Shown here: one piece after another, positions 21,724-29,808 of the stretch | Numbering within the stretch: the first letter of the stretch is position 1 | Layout of the letters: each line of letters opens with the position of its first letter | NCBI GenBank assembly: GCA_036405135.1 | Contig: DASWYF010000025.1 | Coordinates: forward strand, 81,665-137,936 | Length of the DNA: 56,272 nt | Origin: Verrucomicrobiia bacterium | GTDB taxonomy: Bacteria; Verrucomicrobiota; Verrucomicrobiia; Limisphaerales; JAEYXS01 | Reading direction: 5' to 3' | Program-made: the position numbers and the translations under genes | The notes under the pieces: model-generated | Seen by the model: only the letters and a program-made list of their open reading frames with translations | Told to the model about the DNA's origin: nothing | Databases searched by the model: none

Positions 21724-22470
21724 ATGAAACAGGTGATGCTCATCACGGGTGCGGGCCGTGGTATCGGCGCAGCGACTGCACGTCTCGCAGCCAAGCGCGG
21801 CTATGCCGTGTGTGTCAATTATCGCACGAATGAGGCTGCCGCAGAAACAATCGCACAAGAGATACGATCTGGTGGCGGTGAAGCGATCACTGTGGGTGCC
21901 GATGTGGCGAGTGAAGCCGATGTCGTCCGTCTCTTCAAAACTGTGGATGAACAGCTCGGCCGCCTTACCGCCTTGGTGAATAACGCGGGCATTCTGGAAA
22001 CGCAGATGCGCATCGAGACCATGGATGCCGCGCGCCTGAACCGCGTCTTCACTACGAATATCACTGGTTCCTTCCTCTGCGCCCGTGAGGCCATCTTGCG
22101 CATGTCCACCAAGCACGGCGGCTCCGGAGGCGGCATCGTGAATGTCTCCTCTGCTGCCGCACGATTCGGATCAGCGGGCGAGTATGTGGACTACGCCGCC
22201 TCCAAAGGCGCGATGGATACCTTTACCTTGGGCCTGTCGCGCGAAGTCGCCGGTGAAGGCATCCGCGTAAATGCCGTGCGCCCCGCCTTCATCTACACGG
22301 ACATCCACGCCAGCGGCGGCGAACCCAATCGCGTGGACCGCCTGAAAGATTCCCTGCCGATGAAACGCGGCGGCCAGCCCGAAGAAGTCGCCAATGCAAT
22401 ACTCTGGCTGCTTTCCGAAGAAGCCTCGTATGCGACCGGGACTTTTATCGAGATGGCAGGCGGGAGATAA
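21724..22470 (+). CDS. Short-chain dehydrogenase/reductase (SDR, FabG-like)
   Basis: 248 residues, classical SDR. The nucleotide-binding motif TGAGRGIG is at residues 8-15, VNNAGIL near 87-93, the catalytic serine in NVSSAA and YAASKGA with tyrosine and lysine near 155-159, and VNAVRPAF after it. ADV in GADVAS favours NADP(H)-type classical members, but cofactor choice is a guess. Many close SDRs are annotated as glucose 1-dehydrogenase or 3-oxoacyl-ACP reductase; neither can be proved here. Three bases separate it from eboE, so the two are one operon, and it may act on the same metabolite. Confidence 0.88.
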   Translation: MKQVMLITGAGRGIGAATARLAAKRGYAVCVNYRTNEAAAETIAQEIRSGGGEAITVGADVASEADVVRLFKTVDEQLGRLTALVNNAGILETQMRIETMDAARLNRVFTTNITGSFLCAREAILRMSTKHGGSGGGIVNVSSAAARFGSAGEYVDYAASKGAMDTFTLGLSREVAGEGIRVNAVRPAFIYTDIHASGGEPNRVDRLKDSLPMKRGGQPEEVANAILWLLSEEASYATGTFIEMAGGR

Positions 22471-22510
22471 GGAGCGCGGGCTTCGATCGCGGATGGCTGA
22501 GGACGGCCGT

Positions 22511-23314
22511 CTATGACTGAGCCGGTTTCGGGAAACGGTCTTTCGGAGTGAAGCCCAAGACCGCGTCCCACGTATCCAGATAGATTTCTCCATGCACAAA
22601 GCAGCCCCGCTCGGCCATGACTTGATAGCTCCAACGGGAAACATGAATAAACTCTTCGACCTCGGTTTGGGCCGGCAGAGAGGGATACTCTCGCCAGCCT
22701 TCGTAAGAAAGATCATCCATGATACCGCTGACAGACCATGGCTTGTAGTTACCTTCAAATGTTATCAGATGACGGTACAGATTTACCAAGACCCACTGGG
22801 AGTTTGTTTTTTCGATCAGCACCAAGGCGTTCTCGGTATAGGACGAATAGATCATCCCCTTGAACGCCAAGATATATGCATTGCGCACATCCGTTTCTTT
22901 CAACTCGGCGATGATCTGGTTCACGTCCGGCTTGATCCACGCCCGGGCACATGGATGGCCTGAAGGATAGGCTGCGGAAACATATTCACGGATGTTTTCG
23001 TAACTGTAACCCGAGCGCAGGGATATCAAGTCTCCCGCGAGATTTAGCAGTTCAGCGGGTCGGCTGGGCAGTGCGCCATGCACGTTCTTCAATGCGGTAG
23101 CAATCTGCTCCGCGCCAATCGCATCGAAAGCTTGAGCCGTTAGTCGCACTGTATCGGCATCATATTGATCAAGAAAGGAATCGATACCCTCCATGTCACA
23201 ATAAACTTCAGCCTCTGAAATCAACCAGACATCACGGTCTGCCGGCAACAAGCTATCCATCCCCGCATAGGCACCCAGCCGGATAGCAAAATCGATGATG
23301 TGGTCTGGGGTCAT
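22511..23314 (-). CDS. DUF4375 (DMP19-like) domain protein
   Basis: 267 residues from the ATG at 23314. The first ~110 residues (WLISEAEVYCDMEGIDSFLDQ, AQAFDAIGA) resemble the DUF4375/DMP19-like domain, a family found in many bacterial hypothetical and immunity-type proteins. The second half (WVLVNLYRHLITFEGNYKPW and FIHVSRWSYQVMAERGCFVH) is unfamiliar. No signal peptide, membrane segment or catalytic signature. It converges on the SDR gene from the right. The role is unknown; an immunity-like function would be speculation. Confidence 0.65.
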   Translation of the reverse strand: MTPDHIIDFAIRLGAYAGMDSLLPADRDVWLISEAEVYCDMEGIDSFLDQYDADTVRLTAQAFDAIGAEQIATALKNVHGALPSRPAELLNLAGDLISLRSGYSYENIREYVSAAYPSGHPCARAWIKPDVNQIIAELKETDVRNAYILAFKGMIYSSYTENALVLIEKTNSQWVLVNLYRHLITFEGNYKPWSVSGIMDDLSYEGWREYPSLPAQTEVEEFIHVSRWSYQVMAERGCFVHGEIYLDTWDAVLGFTPKDRFPKPAQS

Positions 23315-23784
23315 TCTCGGGTTATGATTAACCAAGTGGGTTAAAGTTTAAGTAATCAGAGAAATCATGGCAATCTGGTGTGTTAAAAGCTCGGAGTGCT
23401 AAAATGCAGCGATCATTTTTCGGGAGATTTCCGAATCCCACAGATTGCACCTAGTCTAAGTAATTTATTTTCAGATAGTTAGGTTGGATTAAAGGGTTTT
23501 TCAGAAATAATTCACCAATACAACCAATGTCCTACACCCTCGGGTAAATTATGAATTATGAAGGATGAGTGATGAATGAAGAAGGGGGAATCGAGGACGA
23601 CGACGAGAACGAGGACGATTGATGAGGGTGGAAATTGGCTTGTAACCTCCCCCTTATCCGGCTCGTCTGATATCGTTACCAGCCCGTGTTGGATTTTAGC
23701 CAAGTGGTTGAATCCGAAGGACTCACGGAAGGGTTGCCGACCGGGGATGGACGGCATAAACAATTTAATAAACAGACCAACGCT
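23315..23784. other. 470-bp gap with simple-sequence tracts, no supportable gene
   Basis: A/T-rich left half, then two low-complexity tracts at 23548-23626 (annotated separately), then about 150 bp leading into the DUF1501 gene. The frame of that gene is open back to 23686, but its first 33 codons look non-coding. Confidence 0.6.
23548..23626. repeat. Two adjacent low-complexity tracts
   Basis: 23548-23583 is built from near repeats of AATTATGA and GATGA/GAATGA steps. 23590-23626 is a purine-rich GAGGAC/GACGAC tract. They sit side by side 160 bp before a gene start. No clear reading frame. Confidence 0.55.
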
Positions 23785-25200
23785 ATGGACCTGAAGCAGC
23801 ACTTACCGTCACCCGCCGACCTGTGTGTCACGCGCCGCCAGTTTTTGAACCGTTTCGGCATGGGCTTCGGTGCCCTCAGCCTCGGCTCGATGCTCGGTTC
23901 GCAGCTCATGGGTGGTAGCAGCCTGTTTGCCGATACGAACAAGTCTCCGCTCGCGGTCAAGGAACCCCATTTCCCCGCCAAGGCCAAGCGGGTCATCCAT
24001 ATCTTCGCCCAAGGTGGCCCTTCCCACCTCGATACTTGGGATCCGAAGCCCGGTCTGGAGAAGTATCGCGATCAGGACGTGAAAGAGATCGGCGGTGTGC
24101 CGATGGTTTCGCCCTTCAAGTATAAGAAGACCGGCCAATCGGGCATCGAGGTCAGCGAACTGTTCCCGAAGATCGGCGAGAACATCGACGAGATGACGGT
24201 CATTCGTTCGATGTATACGGACATCCCCGCGCATGAATTTGCCACGCTCATGATGAACACCGGCTCTGGCCGCATCGTGAAGCCGTCCATGGGTTCTTGG
24301 GCGCTCTACGGTTTGGGTTCCGTGAATCAGAATTTGCCAGGCTTCATCGCGCTCTCGCCGAACGGCAATGTGCTGGGTGGTTCCTCGAACTGGCGTTCCG
24401 CGTTCCTCCCCGGTGCCTTCCAAGGCACGATGGTGAGCACGGGTAACATGAGCGCCGAGCGCGTCATCGAAAATCTCAAGAATTACTACACGCCGCTGAA
24501 GGATCAGCGCGAGCAGCTCGACTTGGTGCAGAAGTTCAACGAACTGCATAACCAGAACCTGAAACGCGAAGCGGAACTCGAAGCGCGCATCCAGTCCTTC
24601 GAGCTGGCCTTCCAGATGCAATCCGAGGCCGTCGATGCCTTCGATATCAGCAAGGAACCGGAGCACATCAAGGAGATGTATGGTTCCAACGCACAAGGCC
24701 GTCAGATGCTCGTCGCGCGTCGTCTTGTGGAAAAAGGCGTGCGCTTCGTGCAGGTGTGGGACAGCGGCTGGGATCATCACGCGAACTTGCAAACGGTCAT
24801 CACGCGTAAGGCGGGCGATTGCGATCAGGCGATCGGTGCGTTGCTCAAAGATTTGAAGCAGCGCGGCATGCTCGAAGACACGCTGGTGATCTGGGGTGGT
24901 GAGTTCGGTCGCACGCCGCGTCATGATCGTGGTGGCCGTGGTGAACCGGGTCGCGATCATCATAATCGCTCGTTCGTGGCGTGGATGGCGGGTGGCGGCG
25001 TGAAGAAGGGCTACGTGCACGGTGCCTCCGATGAATTCGGCTACAACGCGGTGGAAGACAAGGTCCACGTGCATGACCTGCACGCGACGATCCTGAACCT
25101 GCTCGGGTTCGATCACGAGAAGATGACGTATCGCTATAACGGTCGCGATTTCCGCCTGACGGATGTGTACGGCAACGTGGTGAAGGAACTGATCGCTTAA
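23785..25200 (+). CDS. DUF1501 (sulfatase-fold) protein, Tat-like export signal
   Basis: 471 residues from the ATG at 23785. The N-terminus carries TRRQFLNRFGMGFGALSLG, a twin-arginine-type signal. The rest is a typical DUF1501 protein of the alkaline phosphatase/sulfatase superfamily: FAQGGPSHLDTWDPKP near residue 68, WDSGWDHH and the late GGEFGRTPRHDRGGRGEPGR and DHHNRSFVAWMAGGG. Such proteins usually sit next to a PSCyt1-DUF1549-DUF1553 gene, as here (247 bp downstream), but in the order I know best they follow it and here this one precedes it. Likely periplasmic; its biochemical role is not established. Confidence 0.92.
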   Translation: MDLKQHLPSPADLCVTRRQFLNRFGMGFGALSLGSMLGSQLMGGSSLFADTNKSPLAVKEPHFPAKAKRVIHIFAQGGPSHLDTWDPKPGLEKYRDQDVKEIGGVPMVSPFKYKKTGQSGIEVSELFPKIGENIDEMTVIRSMYTDIPAHEFATLMMNTGSGRIVKPSMGSWALYGLGSVNQNLPGFIALSPNGNVLGGSSNWRSAFLPGAFQGTMVSTGNMSAERVIENLKNYYTPLKDQREQLDLVQKFNELHNQNLKREAELEARIQSFELAFQMQSEAVDAFDISKEPEHIKEMYGSNAQGRQMLVARRLVEKGVRFVQVWDSGWDHHANLQTVITRKAGDCDQAIGALLKDLKQRGMLEDTLVIWGGEFGRTPRHDRGGRGEPGRDHHNRSFVAWMAGGGVKKGYVHGASDEFGYNAVEDKVHVHDLHATILNLLGFDHEKMTYRYNGRDFRLTDVYGNVVKELIA

Positions 25201-25249
25201 TATTATGCGTGGGAAAACATCAGGCACATTAGTCAGTCCGTCACCCTCG

Positions 25250-25377
25250 CCCCTCGGAGGGGAGAGGGCCGGGGTGAGGGGTGCCGGTATTTTCCATATG
25301 GTAGTTGGCTTTCCTGAGATAGGGGCACCCCTCATCCTCAATCCTTCTCCCCTCCGAGGGGAGAAGGAAGATAGCCA
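25250..25377. repeat. Inverted repeat of CCCCTC-type palindromes
   Basis: The left arm (25250-25285) and right arm (25324-25377) are complementary in blocks: GGGTGAGGGGTGCC against GGCACCCCTCATCC. Each arm also contains its own hairpin (CCCCTCGGAGGGG and CCCCTCCGAGGGG). It fills the gap between the DUF1501 and PSD1 genes. Repeats of this composition are common in many bacterial genomes, as far as I remember. Confidence 0.7.
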
Positions 25378-25446
25378 GTCGCCACGTCGCAAACTCAACA
25401 ACGAGCGCAAAATTTCACCGGTATCTTAGCAAAGATTTTAGGGCCT

Positions 25447-28400
25447 ATGAGGAAAACGATTTTCAAACAAGTGCTGCCGCTGGCCGTGGTATTGGCCGCT
25501 GGCACCGCATGGCAAGCCAGCGCGGCTGATGCGAAGCTGGATCCGAAGCAACTCGAGTTCTTCGAGAAGCGCATCCGGCCCGTCTTGGCGACTGCTTGCT
25601 ATTCATGTCACAGCACCGCCCCTGATGCGAAGATCAAGGGCGGCCTGGTGGTGGATTCCAAGGATGGTTTGCTCAAGGGTGGTGATAGCGGTCCTTCCGT
25701 CGTTCCTGGCAATCCCAAGAAGAGTCTGCTGATCGAGGCGATCCAGTATCATAATAAAGATCTGAAGATGCCGCCCAAGGAAGAGGACAAGCTGAGCGAT
25801 GAACAGATCGCCGACCTCGTCGCCTGGGTGCAGATGGGTGCGCCCGATCCGCGTGCTGGCACGGCTCCGGCCATGAAGGCCATCAGCATCGAGGAATCCC
25901 GCAGTCATTGGGCGTTCCAACCGGTGCAGAATCCGACGGCTCCGAAGGTGGCTGATAAGAACGGCATCCTGAAAACGGACATCGACCGTTTCATCCTCGC
26001 GAAGATGAACGAGAAAGGCTTGAGCCCCTCGCCGCAAGTGGACAAGCGCTCGCTCATCCGCCGCGCAGCTTATGATCTCACGGGTCTGCCGCCGACGCCG
26101 GAAGAAGTGGAAGATTTCGTGAAGGACAAGTCACCGAACGCGTTTGCAAAAGTCGTGGACCGTTACCTCGCCTCGCCGCGTTACGGTGAGCGCTGGGGCC
26201 GCCATTGGCTCGATGTGGCGCGTTATGCAGATAACACGGGTGACCGGCAGAATCGTGGTAACCCGAACTATCCGTTCTCTTGGACGTATCGCGATTACGT
26301 GATCGAAGCCTTCAACGAGGACAAGCCGTTTGACCAGTTCATCAAGGAACAAATCGCGGCGGACCGCGTCGTGAAGGGTGACGACAAGCGGGACATGGCG
26401 GCGATGGGCTTCCTCACGGTCGGCAAGCGTTTCATGGGCAACCAGGAAGATGTGATCGATGACCGCATCGACGTGGTCACGCAGGGCTTCATGGGCCTGA
26501 CGGTCTCTTGCGCCCGTTGCCACGATCACAAGTTCGACCCGATTCCCACGAAGGATTACTACGCGCTTCACGGCGTCTTCAACAGCTCCGTGGAACCGGA
26601 GAAAGGTCCGTTCCTCACGCCGCCCAAAGAGACGGCGGAGTATCTGGACTTCAAAAAGAAGCTCGACGAATTGCAGGAGGAACTGGCGGGCACGGCTACT
26701 TACGAATACGAGCGTTCGCTGGCGCAGTTGCGCGGCACGTTCGGCGATGTGTTGCTCGCAAGCTATCGTTTCGGCACGGCGAAGAATGCTGCACCGCTCC
26801 GCAGCTTCCTGCGTGAGAAGACCATCAACGCGAACGGTTACGAAACTCTCGCCAAGGCCTTGAAAGGCATGGAGAAGAATCCCGGTGCGGTGATGAAGCC
26901 GTGGTTCGATTACGCCGCGCTTAGCAAAGATGAATTCGGTGCGAAGGCGGATGCCATCACGGCGAAGTTGAGTAAAGATTCCAACGTGAATCCGCTCATC
27001 GCCGCTGCGCTTACGAAGGCGCAACCGAAGTCTATCGAGGACGTCGCGGGTGTTTACGGCAAGATCATCAAGGATAACGAGAAGGCTTGGGCCGAGCAGA
27101 AGGCTGCTGGCAGCGCGGGTATGAAGGATGAGTTCGAGGAGCAAGTGCGCCTCGTGCTGCACAGCCCGAAATCACCGCTCTACCTGACGGTTCGCGATGC
27201 GCGCACGTTGCAACTCATCGGCGGCGCGCAAGTCCGTAACTTCGAGAACCGTGTTTACACTAAGATTTACACGCTCGAAACGACACATCCGGGTTCACCC
27301 GCCCGTGCGATGGTGATGGAAGATGCGCCGCGTCCGCGTGATTCGGCGGTGCTCATCCGTGGTGAACGCGGTCGTCGTGGCGATCTCGCCCCGCGTCAGT
27401 TCCTGCAGATCCTCTCGAAGGAAGCGCCGAAGAAACTCACGACGGGCAGCGGCCGTATCGACTTGGCGGAAGCCATCGCGGATCGCAACAACCCGCTCAC
27501 GGCGCGAGTCATCGTGAACCGCATCTGGGCGAAGCACTTTGGCGAAGGCCTCGTGCGCACCGTTAGCGACTTCGGCCTGCGCGCCGAACCGCCGACGCAT
27601 CCGGAATTACTCGATCACTTGGCCACGTACTTCATGGATAACGGCTGGAGCATCAAGAAGCTGCACCGCTACATCCTGCTCTCCGGTGTTTATCAGCAGG
27701 GTACGATGGACAATGCGAAGTATGAGGAAAAAGACCCGGCGAACCTCTATCTGTGGAAGACGCCGATCCGCCGCCTGGACTTCGAGGCCATCCGCGACAC
27801 GGTGCTGATGCACGGCGGCAACATGGACTTGAGCAACGGTGGCAAACCGGTGGACATCACGGATAACCCGTCCCCGAACCGCCGCACGGTGTATGGTTAC
27901 GTAGATCGCTTCGATCTGCCGGAGATGTTCCGCACGTTCGATTTCGCAAACCCGGACATGACCACCAGCGTGCGCAATCCGACAACCGTTCCGCAGCAGG
28001 CGCTCTTCATGATGAACAGCCCGTTTGTCATCGAGCAGGCGAAGCTCATGGTGCAACGCACGGACTTCCTCGCGCGCAAGACGGATGAGGATAAGCTTAA
28101 GTTCCTTTTCCAGACGCTGTATCAGCGCAATCCGACCGCGAGCGAGATCACCATGGCACAACAATACATGGCCGCGCAATCTGCCAAGGAAGTGAAGACG
28201 GAGACAGGCAAACAGGATTGGAGCTATGGCTTCGGCAATTATGATGCGCAAGCCAAACAGATGCGTTTCCGCCCCTTCACTGAGACCGTCGGCAATGGTT
28301 ATTCGGGCGGGAAAAAATCGGGTGATGCGACGCTGACGGCCGTGGGCGGTCTGCCGACGATCAACCCGAAGATCGGCGTCATCCGTCGTTGGACCGCGCC

Positions 28401-28779
28401 GAAAGATGGTCGGGTGTTCATCTCCGGCCCCATCGCGCACAATGTGAAGGAAGGCGACGGCATCGTGGCCCACATCGTTTCCAGCCGGAACGGGCAGCTG
28501 GGCAATTGGACGGTCTTCAGCGGCAAACAGGACGTCACGCTGGAACATGTAGACGTGAAAGCCGGTGATACGATCGACTTCGTGGTGACCTGCGGCAAGA
28601 ACGCCGACAAGGACCGCTTCGTCTGGGCCCCGGTCATCCGCATGGAAGACGGCCCGGAATGGAATGCCCGCACGCAGTTCGCGCTGCCGAGCAAGACCAA
28701 ACAAGTCACCCCGCTCAATAGCTGGGAAAAACTGGCACAAGCGCTGTTCCTGACGAACGAGCTGATCTACGTGAACTGA
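25447..28779 (+). CDS. PSD1-type protein: PSCyt1 cytochrome c, DUF1549 and DUF1553 domains
   Basis: 1,110 residues. A signal peptide ends near ASA (about residue 26). A planctomycete-type cytochrome c domain follows with heme motif CYSCH at 51-55 and distal KMPP near 117. DUF1549 (about 175-390) includes GERWGRHWLDVARYADNTG and SCARCHDHKFDPI. DUF1553 (about 650-1,100) includes LTARVIVNRIWAKHFGEGLV and NPTTVPQQALFMMNSPFV. A beta-rich segment of roughly 115 residues (RRWTAPKDGRVFISGPIA onward) sits inside the C-terminal domain before the closing LFLTNELIYVN. Such proteins are exported and usually paired with DUF1501; polysaccharide use is often suggested but unproven. Confidence 0.92.
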   Translation: MRKTIFKQVLPLAVVLAAGTAWQASAADAKLDPKQLEFFEKRIRPVLATACYSCHSTAPDAKIKGGLVVDSKDGLLKGGDSGPSVVPGNPKKSLLIEAIQYHNKDLKMPPKEEDKLSDEQIADLVAWVQMGAPDPRAGTAPAMKAISIEESRSHWAFQPVQNPTAPKVADKNGILKTDIDRFILAKMNEKGLSPSPQVDKRSLIRRAAYDLTGLPPTPEEVEDFVKDKSPNAFAKVVDRYLASPRYGERWGRHWLDVARYADNTGDRQNRGNPNYPFSWTYRDYVIEAFNEDKPFDQFIKEQIAADRVVKGDDKRDMAAMGFLTVGKRFMGNQEDVIDDRIDVVTQGFMGLTVSCARCHDHKFDPIPTKDYYALHGVFNSSVEPEKGPFLTPPKETAEYLDFKKKLDELQEELAGTATYEYERSLAQLRGTFGDVLLASYRFGTAKNAAPLRSFLREKTINANGYETLAKALKGMEKNPGAVMKPWFDYAALSKDEFGAKADAITAKLSKDSNVNPLIAAALTKAQPKSIEDVAGVYGKIIKDNEKAWAEQKAAGSAGMKDEFEEQVRLVLHSPKSPLYLTVRDARTLQLIGGAQVRNFENRVYTKIYTLETTHPGSPARAMVMEDAPRPRDSAVLIRGERGRRGDLAPRQFLQILSKEAPKKLTTGSGRIDLAEAIADRNNPLTARVIVNRIWAKHFGEGLVRTVSDFGLRAEPPTHPELLDHLATYFMDNGWSIKKLHRYILLSGVYQQGTMDNAKYEEKDPANLYLWKTPIRRLDFEAIRDTVLMHGGNMDLSNGGKPVDITDNPSPNRRTVYGYVDRFDLPEMFRTFDFANPDMTTSVRNPTTVPQQALFMMNSPFVIEQAKLMVQRTDFLARKTDEDKLKFLFQTLYQRNPTASEITMAQQYMAAQSAKEVKTETGKQDWSYGFGNYDAQAKQMRFRPFTETVGNGYSGGKKSGDATLTAVGGLPTINPKIGVIRRWTAPKDGRVFISGPIAHNVKEGDGIVAHIVSSRNGQLGNWTVFSGKQDVTLEHVDVKAGDTIDFVVTCGKNADKDRFVWAPVIRMEDGPEWNARTQFALPSKTKQVTPLNSWEKLAQALFLTNELIYVN

Positions 28780-28803
28780 TTTCGATAGGTTGGTTGGTAA
28801 AGT

Positions 28804-28838
28804 TAAGGGGCGAAACCGGAATGGTTCCGCCCCTTTTC
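28804..28838. terminator. Terminator after the PSD1 gene
   Basis: AAGGGGCGAAACC pairs with GGTTCCGCCCCTT (one mismatch) around GGAAT, followed by TTTTCATT on the plus strand. It lies between the PSD1 stop and the small convergent gene at 28859 and could serve both. Confidence 0.75.
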
Positions 28839-28858
28839 ATTCTAAATTGATGGAGTGG

Positions 28859-29020
28859 TTACGGTACGGGCTGGTCCACTCGGTTTACAGCCGTCTTGAT
28901 CCGTTGCGACTCGGCTTTGTTCTTGGTCTCGATTGGCGGCAGCAACAATCCGATGACCACCAGCAGCAAAAGTCCGCTCACTGCTAATACAACCCGTTTG
29001 GATGTACGCGATAAGTTCAT
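28859..29020 (-). CDS. Small single-pass membrane protein (53 aa)
   Basis: A short frame read directly from the minus strand: ATG at 29018-29020, TAA at 28859-28861. The product has a basic N-terminus (MNLSRTSKR), one strongly hydrophobic segment at about residues 10-29 (VVLAVSGLLLLVVIGLLLPP) and a charged tail rich in K, E and R. This looks like a genuine N-in small membrane protein; the hydrophobic pattern is hard to get by chance. No homologue recognised. It is followed by the 28804-28838 hairpin. An overlapping plus-strand frame has no such features. Confidence 0.55.
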   Translation of the reverse strand: MNLSRTSKRVVLAVSGLLLLVVIGLLLPPIETKNKAESQRIKTAVNRVDQPVP

Positions 29021-29090
29021 GGTTTTCTGTGCTGGTTCAGAAGTTTGATACCTTTACCCGTGATCCTCTTCAAGCCTGACCTGACATTCC

Positions 29091-29142
29091 CACAAATAGG
29101 GGGTTGAGCCGCAATGCGGCTCAGCCCCGCTTTATTTGTGCT
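29091..29142 (-). terminator. Long hairpin right after the ArfA-like gene
   Basis: Outer arms CACAAATA / TATTTGTG and inner arms GGGGCTGAGCCGC / GCGGCTCAACCCC around ATT. It begins directly after the stop codon of the minus-strand gene. It can act as terminator; in Escherichia coli arfA a hairpin in the same place controls synthesis. Confidence 0.6.
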
Positions 29143-29261
29143 CATGGGAGCTGTTCCTTGTTGTGATGTTTCGGGCGGCGATGATAGCTGCCTTTGCCCT
29201 TCTTGGGCTTGTGCACCCGCTCGCCCGTGTTCCACTTGACGCGAACACGTGGTTTGCTCAC
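29142..29261 (-). CDS. arfA: Probable ArfA-type alternative ribosome-rescue peptide
   Basis: 39 residues from a GTG at 29261 (starts SKPRVRVKWNTGER). An ATG at 29321, overlapping the stop of the upstream gene by one base, would add 20 residues. The core KPKKGKGSYHRRPKHHNK matches the KKGKGSY-(R/K) signature of ArfA, which inserts into ribosomes stalled at mRNA ends and recruits release factor 2 when tmRNA fails. The product is very basic, as expected. The gene is immediately followed by a strong hairpin, reminiscent of the hairpin that limits arfA expression in E. coli. I rely on the short motif, so this is moderately sure. Confidence 0.5.
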   Translation of the reverse strand: MSKPRVRVKWNTGERVHKPKKGKGSYHRRPKHHNKEQLP

Positions 29262-29320
29262 CAAACTATTAAAGCATATCCCTTTAAAATTTGCGAGCCA
29301 CAAACTGACATCCCCAGACA

Positions 29321-29674
29321 TCACCTGATCGGTTCATCAACTTTGGGATTACCTATCGAGGCGTAAAACACTGGACAGTTACTCCCCACTTGCTGTTTCA
29401 GTTCACTCGCCAACAGCCTTCCCTCCGCATTCAGCTCTTCCGCCGAAAACGCTGACACCCCATAGCCTCGCTTCCATTCAAACCAAAGACTGCAATTGGC
29501 GACCCACTTCTCAAAGCGAGAAGCCAGTTCAGGCGGAATACCGAGCGTATCATGAGTTATCATTTGATGCCTAAAAGGATCTCTTTCACCGGGAAGACAG
29601 ATGGCCCAAACACCCGAATTGCTGTAATCAGCCATTATTCTTAAACCATTACGATAGTGTTTAGCCGTCTCCAT
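29321..29674 (-). CDS. Conserved hypothetical protein of the MADY-type small family
   Basis: 117 residues from the ATG at 29674 (a TTG three codons earlier is possible). The sequence RIMADYSNSGVW, then LGIPPELASRFEKWVANCSLWFEW and AEGRLLASELKQQVG, follows a layout I recall from a widespread uncharacterised family: MADY with a nearby W, a short acidic middle, an LxxW helix and a C-terminal ExGxxLAxxLxxxLG helix. Some members sit near contact-dependent toxins as immunity-like proteins, but nothing here shows a toxin. No membrane segment. It is upstream of, and nearly touches, the ArfA-like gene. Confidence 0.6.
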   Translation of the reverse strand: METAKHYRNGLRIMADYSNSGVWAICLPGERDPFRHQMITHDTLGIPPELASRFEKWVANCSLWFEWKRGYGVSAFSAEELNAEGRLLASELKQQVGSNCPVFYASIGNPKVDEPIR

Positions 29675-29808
29675 GACAGGCAATCTAAGGCTGCAACACG
29701 GTGAGGAGCAAGACTCCGCTTACCAATCTCAGACTAAACTGATACATTAGGATTTGACACCCCTAGGCCAGTGAAACTACGTTTCCGAGACCTAACCACC
29801 AACTAAGT

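Noticed and set aside
23809..25410. 533-aa minus-strand ORF opposite the DUF1501 gene
   Set aside because: It is a GC-rich shadow: its sequence mirrors the codon pattern of a clear protein on the plus strand.
26131..28740. Long minus-strand ORFs of 343 and 377 aa opposite the PSD1 gene
   Set aside because: Same reason; they have no domain resemblance and the plus-strand protein is unmistakable.
28790..28987. 65-aa plus-strand ORF
   Set aside because: No structure or motif; the opposite strand holds the better small membrane protein.
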